Of a stretch of DNA of 64,000 nucleotides, positions 15,856-25,014 are shown in pieces (position 1 is the first letter of the stretch; every line of letters begins with the position of its first letter). The DNA comes from Bacteroidia bacterium. Its GTDB lineage: Bacteria > Bacteroidota > Bacteroidia > UKL13-3. Both the position numbers and the translations under genes were made by a program. The notes below the pieces were generated by a model, which saw nothing but the letters and a program-made list of their open reading frames with translations, was not told the DNA's origin and ran no database searches. The stretch spans positions 1 to 64,000 of the forward strand of contig JAIOYZ010000010.1 in assembly GCA_021740845.1 (NCBI GenBank). The letters run 5' to 3'.

Positions 15856-16233
15856 ATGGAGAAAATTAGGCAAATTCAATTTTTTAAAGATTATTTTCAT
15901 TCGTTTTTTGATAAACAATCTGATTCGGTAAAAAACAAGATTGACTATGTATTATTTTTAGTTACAGTTGCTGAAAGAATTCCTCAAAAATTTTTAAAGC
16001 ATATCGAAGGAACAAATGGTTTATATGAATTAAGGATTGAAATCTAGGGCAATATTTTCCGAATTTTCTGCTGTTTCGATGAAGGCCGTTTGATAGTTTT
16101 ATTTAATGGCTTTCAAAAAAAATCTCAAAAAACGCCGTCAGGAGAAATACAAAATGCAGTAAAAATTATGAATGATTATTTTATTGAAAAATTAGAAAAA
16201 AACAAGGATGAAAACCAAAGATCGAAAAAATAA
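15856..16233 (+). pseudogene. higB: HigB-like toxin interrupted by an in-frame TAG
   Basis: Residues 1-63 read as the start of a HigB/Gp49-type RNase toxin (FFDKQSDSVKNKIDYVLFLV, then NGLYELRIEI). A TAG stop at 16045-16047 then interrupts the frame. The same frame continues directly as GNIFRIFCCFDEGRLIVLFN, GFQKKSQKTP and IQNAVKIMNDYF, the expected second half, and ends at 16233. The usual residue before GN in such proteins is Gln or Glu, so a single CAG-to-TAG change explains the break. The restored gene would have 125 residues and overlap the antitoxin by 26 bp. The toxin is probably inactive while the antitoxin is intact. Confidence 0.8.
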
Positions 16234-16519
16234 AACTATCTCCACATTTGAGGAGCATTTGGAAAAGGAGTATGGTAAAATTGGTACCATTAAACGCACT
16301 GAATTTGAAATTAAAGCGAAATCATTTGCCATTGGAGAAATAATAAAGGAAGAAAGAAAACTTGCTTCCATGACTCAAGAACAATTAGCAGAGAAGACAG
16401 GCACCAAGAAAAGTTTTATTTCTAGAATTGAAAATGGCCATAGCGATATTCAACTTTCAACTTTATATAAACTTTTGGAACTCGGCTTAGGGAGAAAAAT
16501 TTCAATTGTAATTCAGTAA
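16208..16519 (+). CDS. higA: HigA-like XRE antitoxin
   Basis: The 103-residue protein ends in a helix-turn-helix of the XRE type: [20 protein letters not shown], then [19 protein letters not shown] and [20 protein letters not shown]. The N-terminal 45 residues would wrap the toxin. It begins within the 3' end of the broken higB frame and is translated from the same message. HigA proteins bind the operon promoter and repress it. With the toxin disrupted it may persist as a stand-alone repressor. A GGTTCAAACC word lies 14 bp after its stop. Confidence 0.85.
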   Translation: MKTKDRKNKTISTFEEHLEKEYGKIGTIKRTEFEIKAKSFAIGEIIKEERKLASMTQEQLAEKTGTKKSFISRIENGHSDIQLSTLYKLLELGLGRKISIVIQ

Positions 16520-16618
16520 AACTCCTATATTTTGGTTCAAACCGAAATAGAATACATAAACCAAAAGGCAATGGTTTTCTATTTTTTTGGTATTATTGAA
16601 CCCTAAACATTTTCCAAT

Positions 16619-17497
16619 ATGAGTACAGCATACGTTTTTCCAGGACAAGGAGCCCAATTTGTAGGTATGGGCAAAGATTTATACGATACCAATGAAAAGG
16701 CCAAAGAGCTTTTTGAAAGAGCCAATGAAATTTTAGGATTTCGCATAACAGATATTATGTTCGCTGGCACAGAAGACGACTTGCGTCAGACTCGTGTGAC
16801 ACAACCTGCGGTGTTCTTACATTCGGTAATTAAAGCCTTGACCCTAGATAATTTTGCCCCAGACATGGTTGCAGGACATAGCTTAGGGGAATTTTCTTCC
16901 TTGGTAGCAAACAAAACCTTATCGTTTGAAGATGGGCTTAGGTTGGTTTATGCACGTGCAATGGCTATGCAAAAAGCTTGCGAAATGCAGCCTTCTACCA
17001 TGGCAGCAGTTTTGGGATTGGAAGATGCAAAAGTAGAAGAAATTTGCGCCACCGTAAGCGACGGAATAGTGGTTCCAGCCAATTATAATTGTCCGGGCCA
17101 ATTGGTTATTTCTGGCAGTATTGATGGCGTTAACAAAGCATGCGAATTATTAAAAGCAGGAGGAGCAAAACGAGCATTGGTTTTACAAGTTGGTGGAGCA
17201 TTTCACTCACCCTTAATGGAACCTGCACGCATTGAATTAGAAGCTGCTATTGAAGCCACAACTTTTCACCAAGGAATTTGCCCAGTTTACCAAAACTATG
17301 TTGCCAAGGCGGTTACGGATTCTGAAGAAATAAAGAGAAATTTAGTTGCCCAATTAACGGCACCCGTTAGGTGGACTCAATCGGTGCAAGCAATGGTTGC
17401 AGATGGAGCCACAGATTTTATAGAATGCGGACCAGGAAGTGTTTTACAAGGCTTGGTTAAGAAAATACACAAAGAGGCAAATACCTCAGCAGCCTAA
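16619..17497 (+). CDS. fabD: Malonyl-CoA:ACP transacylase FabD
   Basis: The 292-residue protein matches FabD in length and motifs. It opens with AYVFPGQGAQFVGMGKDLY, carries the nucleophile elbow GHSLGE (Ser88), the malonate-binding Arg113 (YARAMAMQ) and the catalytic His196 (GGAFHSPLM), and ends with ECGPGSVLQGLVKK. It loads malonyl groups from CoA onto acyl carrier protein in the cytoplasm for fatty-acid elongation. It stands alone here, with no fab neighbours, and is followed by a strong hairpin terminator. Confidence 0.95.
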   Translation: MSTAYVFPGQGAQFVGMGKDLYDTNEKAKELFERANEILGFRITDIMFAGTEDDLRQTRVTQPAVFLHSVIKALTLDNFAPDMVAGHSLGEFSSLVANKTLSFEDGLRLVYARAMAMQKACEMQPSTMAAVLGLEDAKVEEICATVSDGIVVPANYNCPGQLVISGSIDGVNKACELLKAGGAKRALVLQVGGAFHSPLMEPARIELEAAIEATTFHQGICPVYQNYVAKAVTDSEEIKRNLVAQLTAPVRWTQSVQAMVADGATDFIECGPGSVLQGLVKKIHKEANTSAA

Positions 17498-17499
17498 TA

Positions 17500-17539
17500 A
17501 AAAAAGCCTGAATTCAGAATTTGAATTCAGGCTTTTTTT
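17500..17539 (+). terminator. Rho-independent terminator after fabD (bidirectional)
   Basis: An A-run followed by GCCTGAATTCA pairs with TGAATTCAGGC followed by a T-run, with a 5-nt loop. The symmetrical A and T tracts allow use from both strands. Confidence 0.9.
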
Positions 17540-17614
17540 ATTTCTGATTAATAGAACAAATCAATCTAGTTTAATGATAAGATTGGTTAAGTTAGATTCA
17601 AAACTACAAATATT

Positions 17615-17824
17615 TTATTCCCATCCGTCTCTGAGTTCTTTAAGTTGATTGTCAATTTCAAAATTAGATTGCTTGGTCATTGAACCTTTATACTTAAGCT
17701 CCCAATTGGTTTCAGCCAAAGGTTCTTGATTTTCTTTACGCAAACGAATTAGTTGTAAAAGTTCTAAGTCTTGCAAAAGCTTAATAGCTTTATTATTAAT
17801 AATATCAATAGTTATAGTTTGCAT
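17615..17824 (-). CDS. Small conserved-looking protein of unknown function
   Basis: This 69-residue protein (MQTITIDIINNKAIKLLQDL...) combines a short N-terminal strand, a Leu-rich helix LLQDLELLQLIRLR and an acidic helical end, IDNQLKELRDGWE. The layout resembles the antitoxins of Bacteroidota type II modules, with a strand at the N-terminus and a free helix at the C-terminus. No toxin gene adjoins: the gene upstream on this strand would be to the right and is absent. It may be an orphan antitoxin-like protein. The family is not identified. Confidence 0.5.
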   Translation of the reverse strand: MQTITIDIINNKAIKLLQDLELLQLIRLRKENQEPLAETNWELKYKGSMTKQSNFEIDNQLKELRDGWE

Positions 17825-17888
17825 GATTCAAATTTATTAAAAAAAAAACATTGTTCCGATTAAATTGTAACATCAATTTAACTTTGCA

Positions 17889-19070
17889 TTATTTCTTCCT
17901 ACTCATATTGTCTTGAATTTTCTCCAAGAGTTTTTGGGTATCCTCTACTTTTCTATTTTGCACTTTGCCCACTTCTATGGCTTGCAAGGCATAACGTTCG
18001 GCTTCTGGGTAGTTTTTTACCTTGTACAACAAAGCTGCATAGGTATCGAGGTAATCGTATTCTGCTTCTGTTTTAACCACCTTATCCATCCACGAAATAG
18101 CTAGGTTGATTGTTTCTAAATCGTTGCAACTTTCATAAATGCTCCATGCATAGGCATTGATGCTGCTGCTGGCAAAATCTGGTTTGGTGGTGATAAGTTC
18201 ATTGGCTTTAGCGCCAAATCTTTTCCAATCGCCAGAATTCTCGTAGAAATAAAGTTGGTACCAAGGTTTGTTTTCCTCTGCATTAGAAATTTGCTCCGAC
18301 ATTTCTTTCATTGCCACATCAAACATTTTTTCATCCTTATTCTTAGCAGCCAGTTCTACCTTTTTTTGTATAAAACTCGAAAGGATTTCTTCTACCATTA
18401 CCTTCCCAAACTTATCTGAAAACTCGGTTCGGTTCAGCAAGAAAAACTTCTTATTGCTTTCATCTAATGCATGTGAAAAGCGTTTCCAAACCACCCATGA
18501 AGTTTCTGCAAATTTATCGTCTTGGTTTCTCAAAAAATTGTTCACTACGGTATCGGCAGGAAATTCCTTTTTGCCATTTGCACCCATTGCTTTTAAGTAG
18601 AAACTGGGATAATTGGCAGTAAAGCCATTGCTATAGCCTTTCAAATTCCATTGGTTGGGCGGAAGAATTGCATCTTTCAATAAATTCATAAAATCCTTTG
18701 GTGGCGAATATCCTGCGATGGTATAAATCAAGTTTCCATCTCCGTTAAAAATTAGTCCAGTTGGAAACGAGTTAACCACATATTTCATAGCAATTTTCTT
18801 TCCCATATCACTTTTTTCCATTTCTAATTTGGTGGAGATAAAATTGCGGTTCATAAAATCTCCAACTTGTGGATTGGAGAATGTTTCTTTATCCAAAACC
18901 TTACACCAGCCACACCAATCGGTATAGGCATCTAGGTAAACAAGTTTATTTTCACTTTTTGCTTTGGATAAAATTTGCTCCCAACTTTGGTTCACAAAAT
19001 TAACTTGTGCTTGAACCAAGGAGGAAAAAACAATTGCCAATAAAAAGAAACTAATTTTTGCTCCTTTCAT
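17889..19070 (-). CDS. Secreted thioredoxin-fold protein with C-terminal helical repeats
   Basis: The ATG at 19070 gives a 393-residue protein with a clean signal peptide (MKGAKISFFLLAIVFSSLVQ, then AQ); the frame opens 93 bp earlier in repeat DNA. A thioredoxin domain covers residues 25-150, with the active site DWCGWCKVLD (Cys53, Cys56) and a cis-Pro in NSFPTGLIF. The C-terminal half is helical and TPR-like (NAYAWSIYESC, LDTYAALLYK, EAERYALQAIEVGK). Such proteins are periplasmic thiol-disulfide enzymes of Bacteroidota. Partner substrates cannot be named. The upstream region has two palindromic dyads that may be operators. Confidence 0.85.
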   Translation of the reverse strand: MKGAKISFFLLAIVFSSLVQAQVNFVNQSWEQILSKAKSENKLVYLDAYTDWCGWCKVLDKETFSNPQVGDFMNRNFISTKLEMEKSDMGKKIAMKYVVNSFPTGLIFNGDGNLIYTIAGYSPPKDFMNLLKDAILPPNQWNLKGYSNGFTANYPSFYLKAMGANGKKEFPADTVVNNFLRNQDDKFAETSWVVWKRFSHALDESNKKFFLLNRTEFSDKFGKVMVEEILSSFIQKKVELAAKNKDEKMFDVAMKEMSEQISNAEENKPWYQLYFYENSGDWKRFGAKANELITTKPDFASSSINAYAWSIYESCNDLETINLAISWMDKVVKTEAEYDYLDTYAALLYKVKNYPEAERYALQAIEVGKVQNRKVEDTQKLLEKIQDNMSRKK

Positions 19071-19104
19071 TCCATTTTTTGGATGGTTTTTTATGCTCAT
19101 TTGG

Positions 19105-19290
19105 TGATTTTTTGTCCATAGTCCATGGACGATAGACCCTAGTATATTATTTGTTACTTGCATGCTTTGGTTTAAGTTGATTATTTTTTTTCAATGAATG
19201 TTTTGTCTCCATTGTTGATTTTTTGTCCATAGACCTTAGTCCATGGACTATAGTATATTTTCAATTTATGCTTGCTTTGGTTTAACTTTT
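19105..19290. repeat. Two direct ~75-bp repeats carrying AGTCCATGGACT dyads
   Basis: Copies at about 19105-19175 and 19215-19290 share GATTTTTTGTCCATAG, AGTCCATGGAC, AGTATATT and TGCTTTGGTTTAA in order. The second contains the perfect palindrome AGTCCATGGACT (19239-19250); the first has AGTCCATGGAC at 19120-19130. They lie upstream of the thioredoxin-fold gene. Nothing else is seen in the 385-bp space up to 19455. Confidence 0.6.
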
Positions 19291-19455
19291 ATTAACTCTA
19301 ACAATAGAACGAATATAGCCTCAACTTTGCAAAATCAAAACAATCGACTAACGTTTATAAGTCCTTAAATGCTCTTGGGTATGGGAATAACTATTACTTA
19401 ATTTGATTTCTATTCGTATTCTTTTTGATTTTATTATATTCCGAAAAAAAATAGC

Positions 19456-20991
19456 ATGAAACAAATCTTAATATTAATTACTTGGATATCCTTATTACCC
19501 CTTTTTGCTAAGGCACAAACCCGTATTGAAAAACGAATTGAAATTGAGGTGCCAGATTATTGTCAGAACTACCAGGCACATAAAATGGGTGGAGCAAAGA
19601 CAATAGTTTCCTTTGAAAAAAACCTTGTAGTTAGAAAAACTACTGAATATAATTTTGATGTTTACGATTCAAATCTAGAACTTAAAACCTCCAAAAAAAT
19701 TGTTTATGGCTTCAAGCTTGGTGAGTATGAAAGTATTGCCTGTACCGAAAAATCTATCCATGTTTTAAAGTATGTTTATGAAGGTGATTATACTTTGATG
19801 AGCTATAATATGGAGAAAGATGAGGTAAAGAAATTTACGGGAAAATTTCCTAAAAAATTTAAAGTAAGAGAATTGGTTGTTTTGGGTGAGCAAGCATATG
19901 CTGTAGGTGTAACCTTTAGTGATATGTATATAATTGCCACCAATTGGCAAACTAATAAACAAAAAACATATCCCATAAAAATTGACGGACTTAATAGTGC
20001 GAGAGTAAATTATATTGGTAGCCAGAAGAATGAAAAGGAAAAGGATATTGTTTTTTATTATAGAACCGCAGCTAACAAAAAAACCATTGATGTTTTTTCT
20101 TACCATGGAAACGCTGAAGGCATTTTAGGAAATCCTGTAAATTTGACAAGCAATTTTGATGAATTTGTACATACTTCAAAATCACAAACACAAGATGGTT
20201 TCAATGATATAATCACTGGCACCTATGATAAAAACAAAGGCCTTTTTCCAGAGGGAATATTTTTTGCAAACACTTTTACTGATAAGAAAGAATCTTTAAA
20301 TTATTATCCTTTTAGCAGTTTAACAGACTTCAATAATATAGCGAAAAAGCAATTTTCTAAACTAGAACCTTTGCCATCTTTAATGGCTCCTATAAAGAGA
20401 AGCAAGCCTGAAGAATTAAATATGATTCAGCATCCAGTAAAAAAATTGGAGGATGGATATTTGATTATGGGCGAAATTTATTACCCAACAATTGGACTTG
20501 GGGCATTAAAAAATGGAGCCAATCCAAGTGCTGGTTCATATGATAAATTTAGTGGTTACCAATATACAATGGCTTTTGTTATTAAAGTCGACTTACAAGG
20601 AAAAATGGTTTGGAGCTCAAGCTTTCCTATGTTTATTAACGAAAGACCTTACCAAAACTTCATGGGTTATATATACATTGATCCACCTGTTGCCATCAAA
20701 TTTTTAGAAAGTAAAATTGGATCAGACACTCTTAAAATTGCTTACCTCAACAGCACACAAGTGGTTTACAGAACCTATAAACTTTCAGGAGAAATACTTC
20801 AAAAAGGAGAATTAGAGGTAGGAATAAATACTATTCCTGCAAGCAATCAAGAAATTGTAAATTCTGGACTTAGCTATTGGTACGACGATTACTATTTTGC
20901 ATTTGGTTGTATTCATTCAAATGAAAAATTGAGACGTGGCGAAAAAGAAAAGTTAAATCAATTTTTCTTAGTTAAGTTGAAGGTAGATTAA
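19456..20991 (+). CDS. Secreted protein of unknown function
   Basis: The 511-residue protein has a signal peptide (MKQILILITWISLLPLFAKA, cleaved before QT) and no further membrane segment. The body is rich in short beta-strand stretches separated by turns, for example LVVLGEQAYAVGVTFSDMYI and TYDKNKGLFPEGIFFANTFT, which would suit a beta-propeller, though no repeat is regular enough to call. There is no T9SS sorting domain or lipobox, so it should be periplasmic or outer-membrane associated. I do not recognise the family. Confidence 0.7.
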   Translation: MKQILILITWISLLPLFAKAQTRIEKRIEIEVPDYCQNYQAHKMGGAKTIVSFEKNLVVRKTTEYNFDVYDSNLELKTSKKIVYGFKLGEYESIACTEKSIHVLKYVYEGDYTLMSYNMEKDEVKKFTGKFPKKFKVRELVVLGEQAYAVGVTFSDMYIIATNWQTNKQKTYPIKIDGLNSARVNYIGSQKNEKEKDIVFYYRTAANKKTIDVFSYHGNAEGILGNPVNLTSNFDEFVHTSKSQTQDGFNDIITGTYDKNKGLFPEGIFFANTFTDKKESLNYYPFSSLTDFNNIAKKQFSKLEPLPSLMAPIKRSKPEELNMIQHPVKKLEDGYLIMGEIYYPTIGLGALKNGANPSAGSYDKFSGYQYTMAFVIKVDLQGKMVWSSSFPMFINERPYQNFMGYIYIDPPVAIKFLESKIGSDTLKIAYLNSTQVVYRTYKLSGEILQKGELEVGINTIPASNQEIVNSGLSYWYDDYYFAFGCIHSNEKLRRGEKEKLNQFFLVKLKVD

Positions 20992-21149
20992 TTTTGAGTA
21001 TGAAAAAAAAGTAGCGAAAGTTTGGAGTTTAGACTAAACAATAAACGAAAAACCTATAAAACAAAAAATGGAATTGAAACGATAAAGCAGAAATCTGTTT
21101 AAGATTAGGCGTAAGGGAATATTAAATAATTGGAGTTTGGAGTAATAAT

Positions 21150-21184
21150 AAAATGGGCGTAGGATTTTAAACTACGCCCATTTT
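21150..21184. terminator. Bidirectional hairpin terminator between convergent genes
   Basis: AAAATGGGCGTAG pairs with CTACGCCCATTTT across a 9-nt loop. It lies between the convergent secreted-protein gene and the OmpA gene and can serve both. Confidence 0.85.
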
Positions 21185-21231
21185 GATTTATTAAATTACA
21201 ATTGAGAATTTACCAACAAATGAAAAAAGAG

Positions 21232-22797
21232 TTATTGTAGAAATTCAACTTTAAATTCTACTCTACGGTTGCGTGTGCGACCATTAACCGAATCATTTGT
21301 ATCAACTGGAGAAGTTTCCCCATAGCCTTTGGCATTAACTCTTAAGGGATCTACACCATGTGTAATCAAATATTTTGAAACTTCAGTTGCTCTATCTTGA
21401 GAAAGTGTCATGTTCATTTCATCTTCACCAATATTATCTGTATGTCCACCAATGAATAAAACGTATGTTGGATTTTCCTTCATTACCTTTACGATAGCGT
21501 TTAATATTGGGAATGAAACAGACTTTATTTTTGCTTTTCCGGTTTCGAATTGAATCCCTTGAAGTGCTTTTTCGAACAATTGTTTTGTTTCTTTTTTGAT
21601 TTCAGGGCAACCTTGATTTTCTGGAACACCTACTAAATTAATACATCTATCGAGGTCGTCAAATATTCCATCCTTATCAGTATCAGGGCAACCAAAATGT
21701 TCTGAAGTACCCGGACTATTAGGGCATTTATCTATTCCATCGTGAATTCCATCTTTATCGCTATCTGGGCAACCCTGAGTTTGCGAAGTACCTGGTAAAT
21801 CTGGACAAAGGTCATCTGCATCAGTAACCCCATCATTGTCTTTATCTGGGCAACCATTCATGGCCAATATTCCAAAAATATTTGGGCATTTGTCTTTGCT
21901 ATCAATTATACCATCTTCATCTGCATCTGGGCAACCATTTAGTTCGAAGGTACCAGCCTCATTAGGGCATTGGTCTTCTATATCTGCAATTCCATCTTTA
22001 TCACTATCCGGACAACCATTTGTGGAAGCTAGTCCAAACAAATCTGGGCATTTATCTTTAGAATCTTCAACGCCGTCGCCATCTTTATCTAAAGGGCAAC
22101 CATCCTCATCCACAACCGTTTTTAGTGGAGTATTTGGACATTTATCCTTCTTATCATTTATACCATCTTTATCGGCATCTCTACCTCTACCTAGGCTCAT
22201 GCCAACACCAACCATGTGAAGCATAAACTGATCGTTTCCAGTAGCTGCGATTCCATTATTTGTTTGTGGATTATTATGAGCTGTGCCCATGTATCCAAAA
22301 GTACCTTGATAAAAAATACTCAAAGCATTGGATATATATAAACTGGCACCAAGCCCTGCAACAACTGGATAATCGTAACCAGAATTTATTCTTGAACCAG
22401 TAAACTTAGTTGCACCACCACCAACAAAAGCATAAGGAGCTATTTTACTTGTTTCGGAAAGAAGGTAGCCGTTATTAAACTTGTATTTTAAGTTTAGATT
22501 TCCATGAAGCATGTTTCCTTTAAAAATGGTAATATCATCCTTATAATATCCCCAAGAACCAAAGGAACCATTTAGGGAAACATCAAATGACCTATTGATA
22601 TATCTTGAAAAAGTTAAACCTACAGAGGGATTCTGTCGGAACACATCCGAAGTAAAATTGGTTGTGCTATTACCCAAATCACCTGCATAAACATTAATAC
22701 CGAACATTACGCCCATGTTCCATTTACGCTCACTAGATTGAGCGTTAGCATTTAGTATACCGCCAAGTAAAAATAGGCAGAGCACTAATTTTTTCAT
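21232..22797 (-). CDS. OmpA-family protein with thrombospondin type 3 repeats
   Basis: The ATG at 22797 yields 521 residues with a signal peptide (MKKLVLCLFLLGGILNANAQ). Residues 20-200 form a beta-barrel-like domain with alternating aromatic strands. About seven Ca-binding TSP type 3 units follow, such as DADKDGINDKKDKCPNTP and DSDKDGIADIEDQCPN. The C-terminal OmpA domain (FETGKAKIKS, then GGHTDNIGEDEMN and LSQDRATEVSKYL) binds peptidoglycan. The protein links outer membrane and cell wall. The frame opens 87 bp upstream, but the internal ATG begins the signal peptide. Confidence 0.9.
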   Translation of the reverse strand: MKKLVLCLFLLGGILNANAQSSERKWNMGVMFGINVYAGDLGNSTTNFTSDVFRQNPSVGLTFSRYINRSFDVSLNGSFGSWGYYKDDITIFKGNMLHGNLNLKYKFNNGYLLSETSKIAPYAFVGGGATKFTGSRINSGYDYPVVAGLGASLYISNALSIFYQGTFGYMGTAHNNPQTNNGIAATGNDQFMLHMVGVGMSLGRGRDADKDGINDKKDKCPNTPLKTVVDEDGCPLDKDGDGVEDSKDKCPDLFGLASTNGCPDSDKDGIADIEDQCPNEAGTFELNGCPDADEDGIIDSKDKCPNIFGILAMNGCPDKDNDGVTDADDLCPDLPGTSQTQGCPDSDKDGIHDGIDKCPNSPGTSEHFGCPDTDKDGIFDDLDRCINLVGVPENQGCPEIKKETKQLFEKALQGIQFETGKAKIKSVSFPILNAIVKVMKENPTYVLFIGGHTDNIGEDEMNMTLSQDRATEVSKYLITHGVDPLRVNAKGYGETSPVDTNDSVNGRTRNRRVEFKVEFLQ

Positions 22798-23169
22798 ATT
22801 CCTTGGTAAAGGAAAATTTGAACTGATTTCGTGAATAGTTTTCATCATAATTTTTTTAATTAGAACCATTTGATTCCGTTTCAAAATTATAACATAAAAA
22901 CACGCTAAGCCTTACATATGTATAGCTTTAACTTACATTAATCCCACTTAATCGATTAAAGAATAGTTGCAAAAATTATTATAATAGAAACCATAAAACG
23001 AATAAATTAGAAAAGGATTTCAAATCGCTTTTGATTTATAATAGTTGAAACAATTTTAATAGTTCAATCTAGATTTTTTATAGGATTGGTACTATATTCT
23101 TCCATTAACAAAAATCAATTGAAGAAAATTGAATGATAAATAAAAGCTGTAAGTAAGAGAATGTATAGA
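22798..23169. other. Gene-free AT-rich spacer
   Basis: It should contain the OmpA promoter near its left end and the 3' end of the stress operon at its right end. I see no open frame, repeat or strong hairpin. Confidence 0.5.
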
Positions 23170-24213
23170 TTAAATTGATTGCCTAGTTCCTAAAAGAAAA
23201 CCAAATGGTTTTAAGTACTTAGATTGATCAAAATACACTTTTAGAAGTGCTGCTAATGGTATAGATAAAAACATTCCAGAAACTCCCCAAAGGGCACCAC
23301 CTGCAATTACAATAGCAACAGAAATTAGTCCATTAATTTGAACCTTTGAAGCTACAATTTTGGTCATGATGATATTGTTATCTATAAACTGAATTACCCC
23401 ATAAATAACAATAACCCATAAAGCTGTGGAAGTAGATTGTGTTGCAAGAGCAATTATTACTGGCAAAGTAACCGCTACCAATCCACCAAGGTATGGAATT
23501 ATATTTAACAAGGCACCTAAGATTCCTATTAAAATAGCATATTCCAAACCTAAAATTAGCAACCCAATGGAGTTAAGAATGGCCACCAAAACTGTTTCAA
23601 TAAATAATCCTAACAAATAATTTTGAACCACAGATTTCATAGAAATAAGCAATTGATAAACTCTGTCTTTTTCATTTTCCCCAAAAACATTATATAAAAA
23701 ATAAAGTAATAACCTTTTGTAGTAAAGGATCATAAAGACATAAACTGGTATTAAAACCAAAATTACTAATACACTTCCAATACCCATTATGGTTGACCCA
23801 ATTAAGGTTCTACTTTCATTTACTAAATCTGCATTGGCATCTTTCACCCAGGTCTGAATCACTCTTAATTTTAAATCAAATGACTCTGCAAACCATTTTT
23901 CGGTTTGAACCAATAAAGTGGTAATGTTTTGAATTAGTTTAGGCAACTCATCAAGTAATCCAGACAATTGTGAGATTAATAATAGTATAGAAAACGTACT
24001 TAGAATTATTAATAACAGCAGTGTAATTGAAATAGCCCAAATTGTTGGGATTCTGTATTTCTTCAAAAAACTAACTATAGGATCCAATAAAATTGAAAGC
24101 AAAATAGAGAACACAATAGGAATAATAATATCCCTTGCAAGATACAAAAGGGTAAGCAAAGCCAAAATTCCTACAAGGTAAACCGAACCTTTTATGACGC
24201 TGTTACTCTTCAC
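23170..24213 (-). CDS. AI-2E family transporter (PerM/YdiK-like)
   Basis: The 347-residue protein has eight or so membrane helices in the pattern of the family: paired helices at the N-terminus (VYLVGILALLTLLYLARDII), a long amphipathic middle region around residues 75-140, and the C-terminal signature ILGALLNIIPYLGGLVAVTL, followed by QFIDNNIIMTKIV. Members export small molecules, including autoinducer-2, or act as Na+/H+ antiporters; the substrate here is open. It overlaps the preceding gene by 11 bp and is the last gene of the stress operon. Confidence 0.85.
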   Translation of the reverse strand: MKSNSVIKGSVYLVGILALLTLLYLARDIIIPIVFSILLSILLDPIVSFLKKYRIPTIWAISITLLLLIILSTFSILLLISQLSGLLDELPKLIQNITTLLVQTEKWFAESFDLKLRVIQTWVKDANADLVNESRTLIGSTIMGIGSVLVILVLIPVYVFMILYYKRLLLYFLYNVFGENEKDRVYQLLISMKSVVQNYLLGLFIETVLVAILNSIGLLILGLEYAILIGILGALLNIIPYLGGLVAVTLPVIIALATQSTSTALWVIVIYGVIQFIDNNIIMTKIVASKVQINGLISVAIVIAGGALWGVSGMFLSIPLAALLKVYFDQSKYLKPFGFLLGTRQSI

Positions 24214-24604
24214 TCAATTTGGATTTTTTAGAAATTAACCTGTGAATCAATCCTTGTAATTTATCAAGCATATCAGAGGCAAACTCTGTTTCTTGAGAAA
24301 CTTCTAATGCAACTTCTGTTTGAACCAAAGTTTCTAATATCTTTTTAAATGGGAAGCTTTCACTAAATATCACCTTTTTAGAAATATATCCAGCCAATAA
24401 TCCTAGACCACCAGAAATCAATTTTCCCTTAATTGTAGAAAGTAAATCTACATTTTTGAGGCCATACTTTAGTATATTAATTGGCAATATAGACTCAATG
24501 GTATTTGTAAATTCTAGTTTCAGCAAACCCCAGTCATGATGATGTTTTTCCTCTAAAGTAGCTATGGCATTTAATAATTCTTTCTCTGTACTAATTGTTG
24601 ACAT
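24203..24604 (-). CDS. Conserved-type protein of the stress operon
   Basis: With the ATG at 24604 the product has 133 residues: MSTISTEKELLNAIATLEEK, then a central glycine-rich hydrophobic segment (ISGGLGLLAGYISKKVIF) and a charged helical tail. The middle may be a single membrane-associated hairpin. It starts 5 bp after the holin-like gene and overlaps the AI-2E gene, so it belongs to the operon. The frame opens further upstream, inside the holin-like gene, but that part is a shadow. Function unknown. Confidence 0.65.
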   Translation of the reverse strand: MSTISTEKELLNAIATLEEKHHHDWGLLKLEFTNTIESILPINILKYGLKNVDLLSTIKGKLISGGLGLLAGYISKKVIFSESFPFKKILETLVQTEVALEVSQETEFASDMLDKLQGLIHRLISKKSKLSEE

Positions 24605-24609
24605 AATAT

Positions 24610-24948
24610 TTAATTTACCAAAATGCGTATAAAGAAATTTTTGCATCGAATTGATAGAGTTGGCAAAAGCATAAATAAAACCAAAAGGCCGACTAAATAA
24701 AAGCAAGAAACAACTAAAAATCCTTTAGTTATGCTACCAAAAAAATCACCTAAATACAATGCAGATGCAAAGCTAAAAAACACCAAAAAAAGCAGAAAAA
24801 ATAAAGATATCACTAATCTAGTAACTATCAAAGTAACCAAATTTGCAATTGAATTAAGCGATTTTAGTCGAACTAATTCAATGCTAGTTTTCCCATACTC
24901 TTCTATTCGTTCTAACAAGGGTTCAAACGATTTTAAATTTTGCGACAT
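24610..24948 (-). CDS. Phage-holin-like membrane protein (holin 3_6/DUF1469 type)
   Basis: The 112-residue protein has an acidic helical N-terminus (LERIEEYGKTSIELVRLKSL) and two to three membrane helices, NLVTLIVTRLVISLFFLLFL and FLVVSCFYLVGLLVLFMLL. This is the arrangement of the chromosomal holin-like superfamily III proteins found in envelope-stress operons, not a lysis gene. It follows the YtxH gene after 66 bp that contain a hairpin. Confidence 0.75.
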   Translation of the reverse strand: MSQNLKSFEPLLERIEEYGKTSIELVRLKSLNSIANLVTLIVTRLVISLFFLLFLVFFSFASALYLGDFFGSITKGFLVVSCFYLVGLLVLFMLLPTLSIRCKNFFIRILVN

Positions 24949-24962
24949 ATATAATAATTAAA

Positions 24963-24988
24963 TGGTTGAAGTGTTTCCACTTCAACCA
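24963..24988 (-). terminator. Intra-operon hairpin (possible attenuator)
   Basis: TGGTTGAAGTG pairs perfectly with CACTTCAACCA over a 4-nt loop, an 11-bp stem. On the minus strand it follows the YtxH gene and is followed by TTTAATTATT, a weak U-tract. It may lower expression of the downstream holin-like and AI-2E genes. Confidence 0.6.
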
Positions 24989-25014
24989 AATGATTTTGAT
25001 TTTAGAAATACAAA

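Noticed and set aside
15856-16233. Recoding of TAG as an amino acid in this genome
   Set aside because: Intact genes end in TAG (for example the membrane glycosyltransferase at 13289), so the TAG in higB is a real stop.
21836-22219. Plus-strand frame with regular GQPF repeats
   Set aside because: It is antisense to the thrombospondin type 3 repeats of the OmpA gene, which explains its periodicity.
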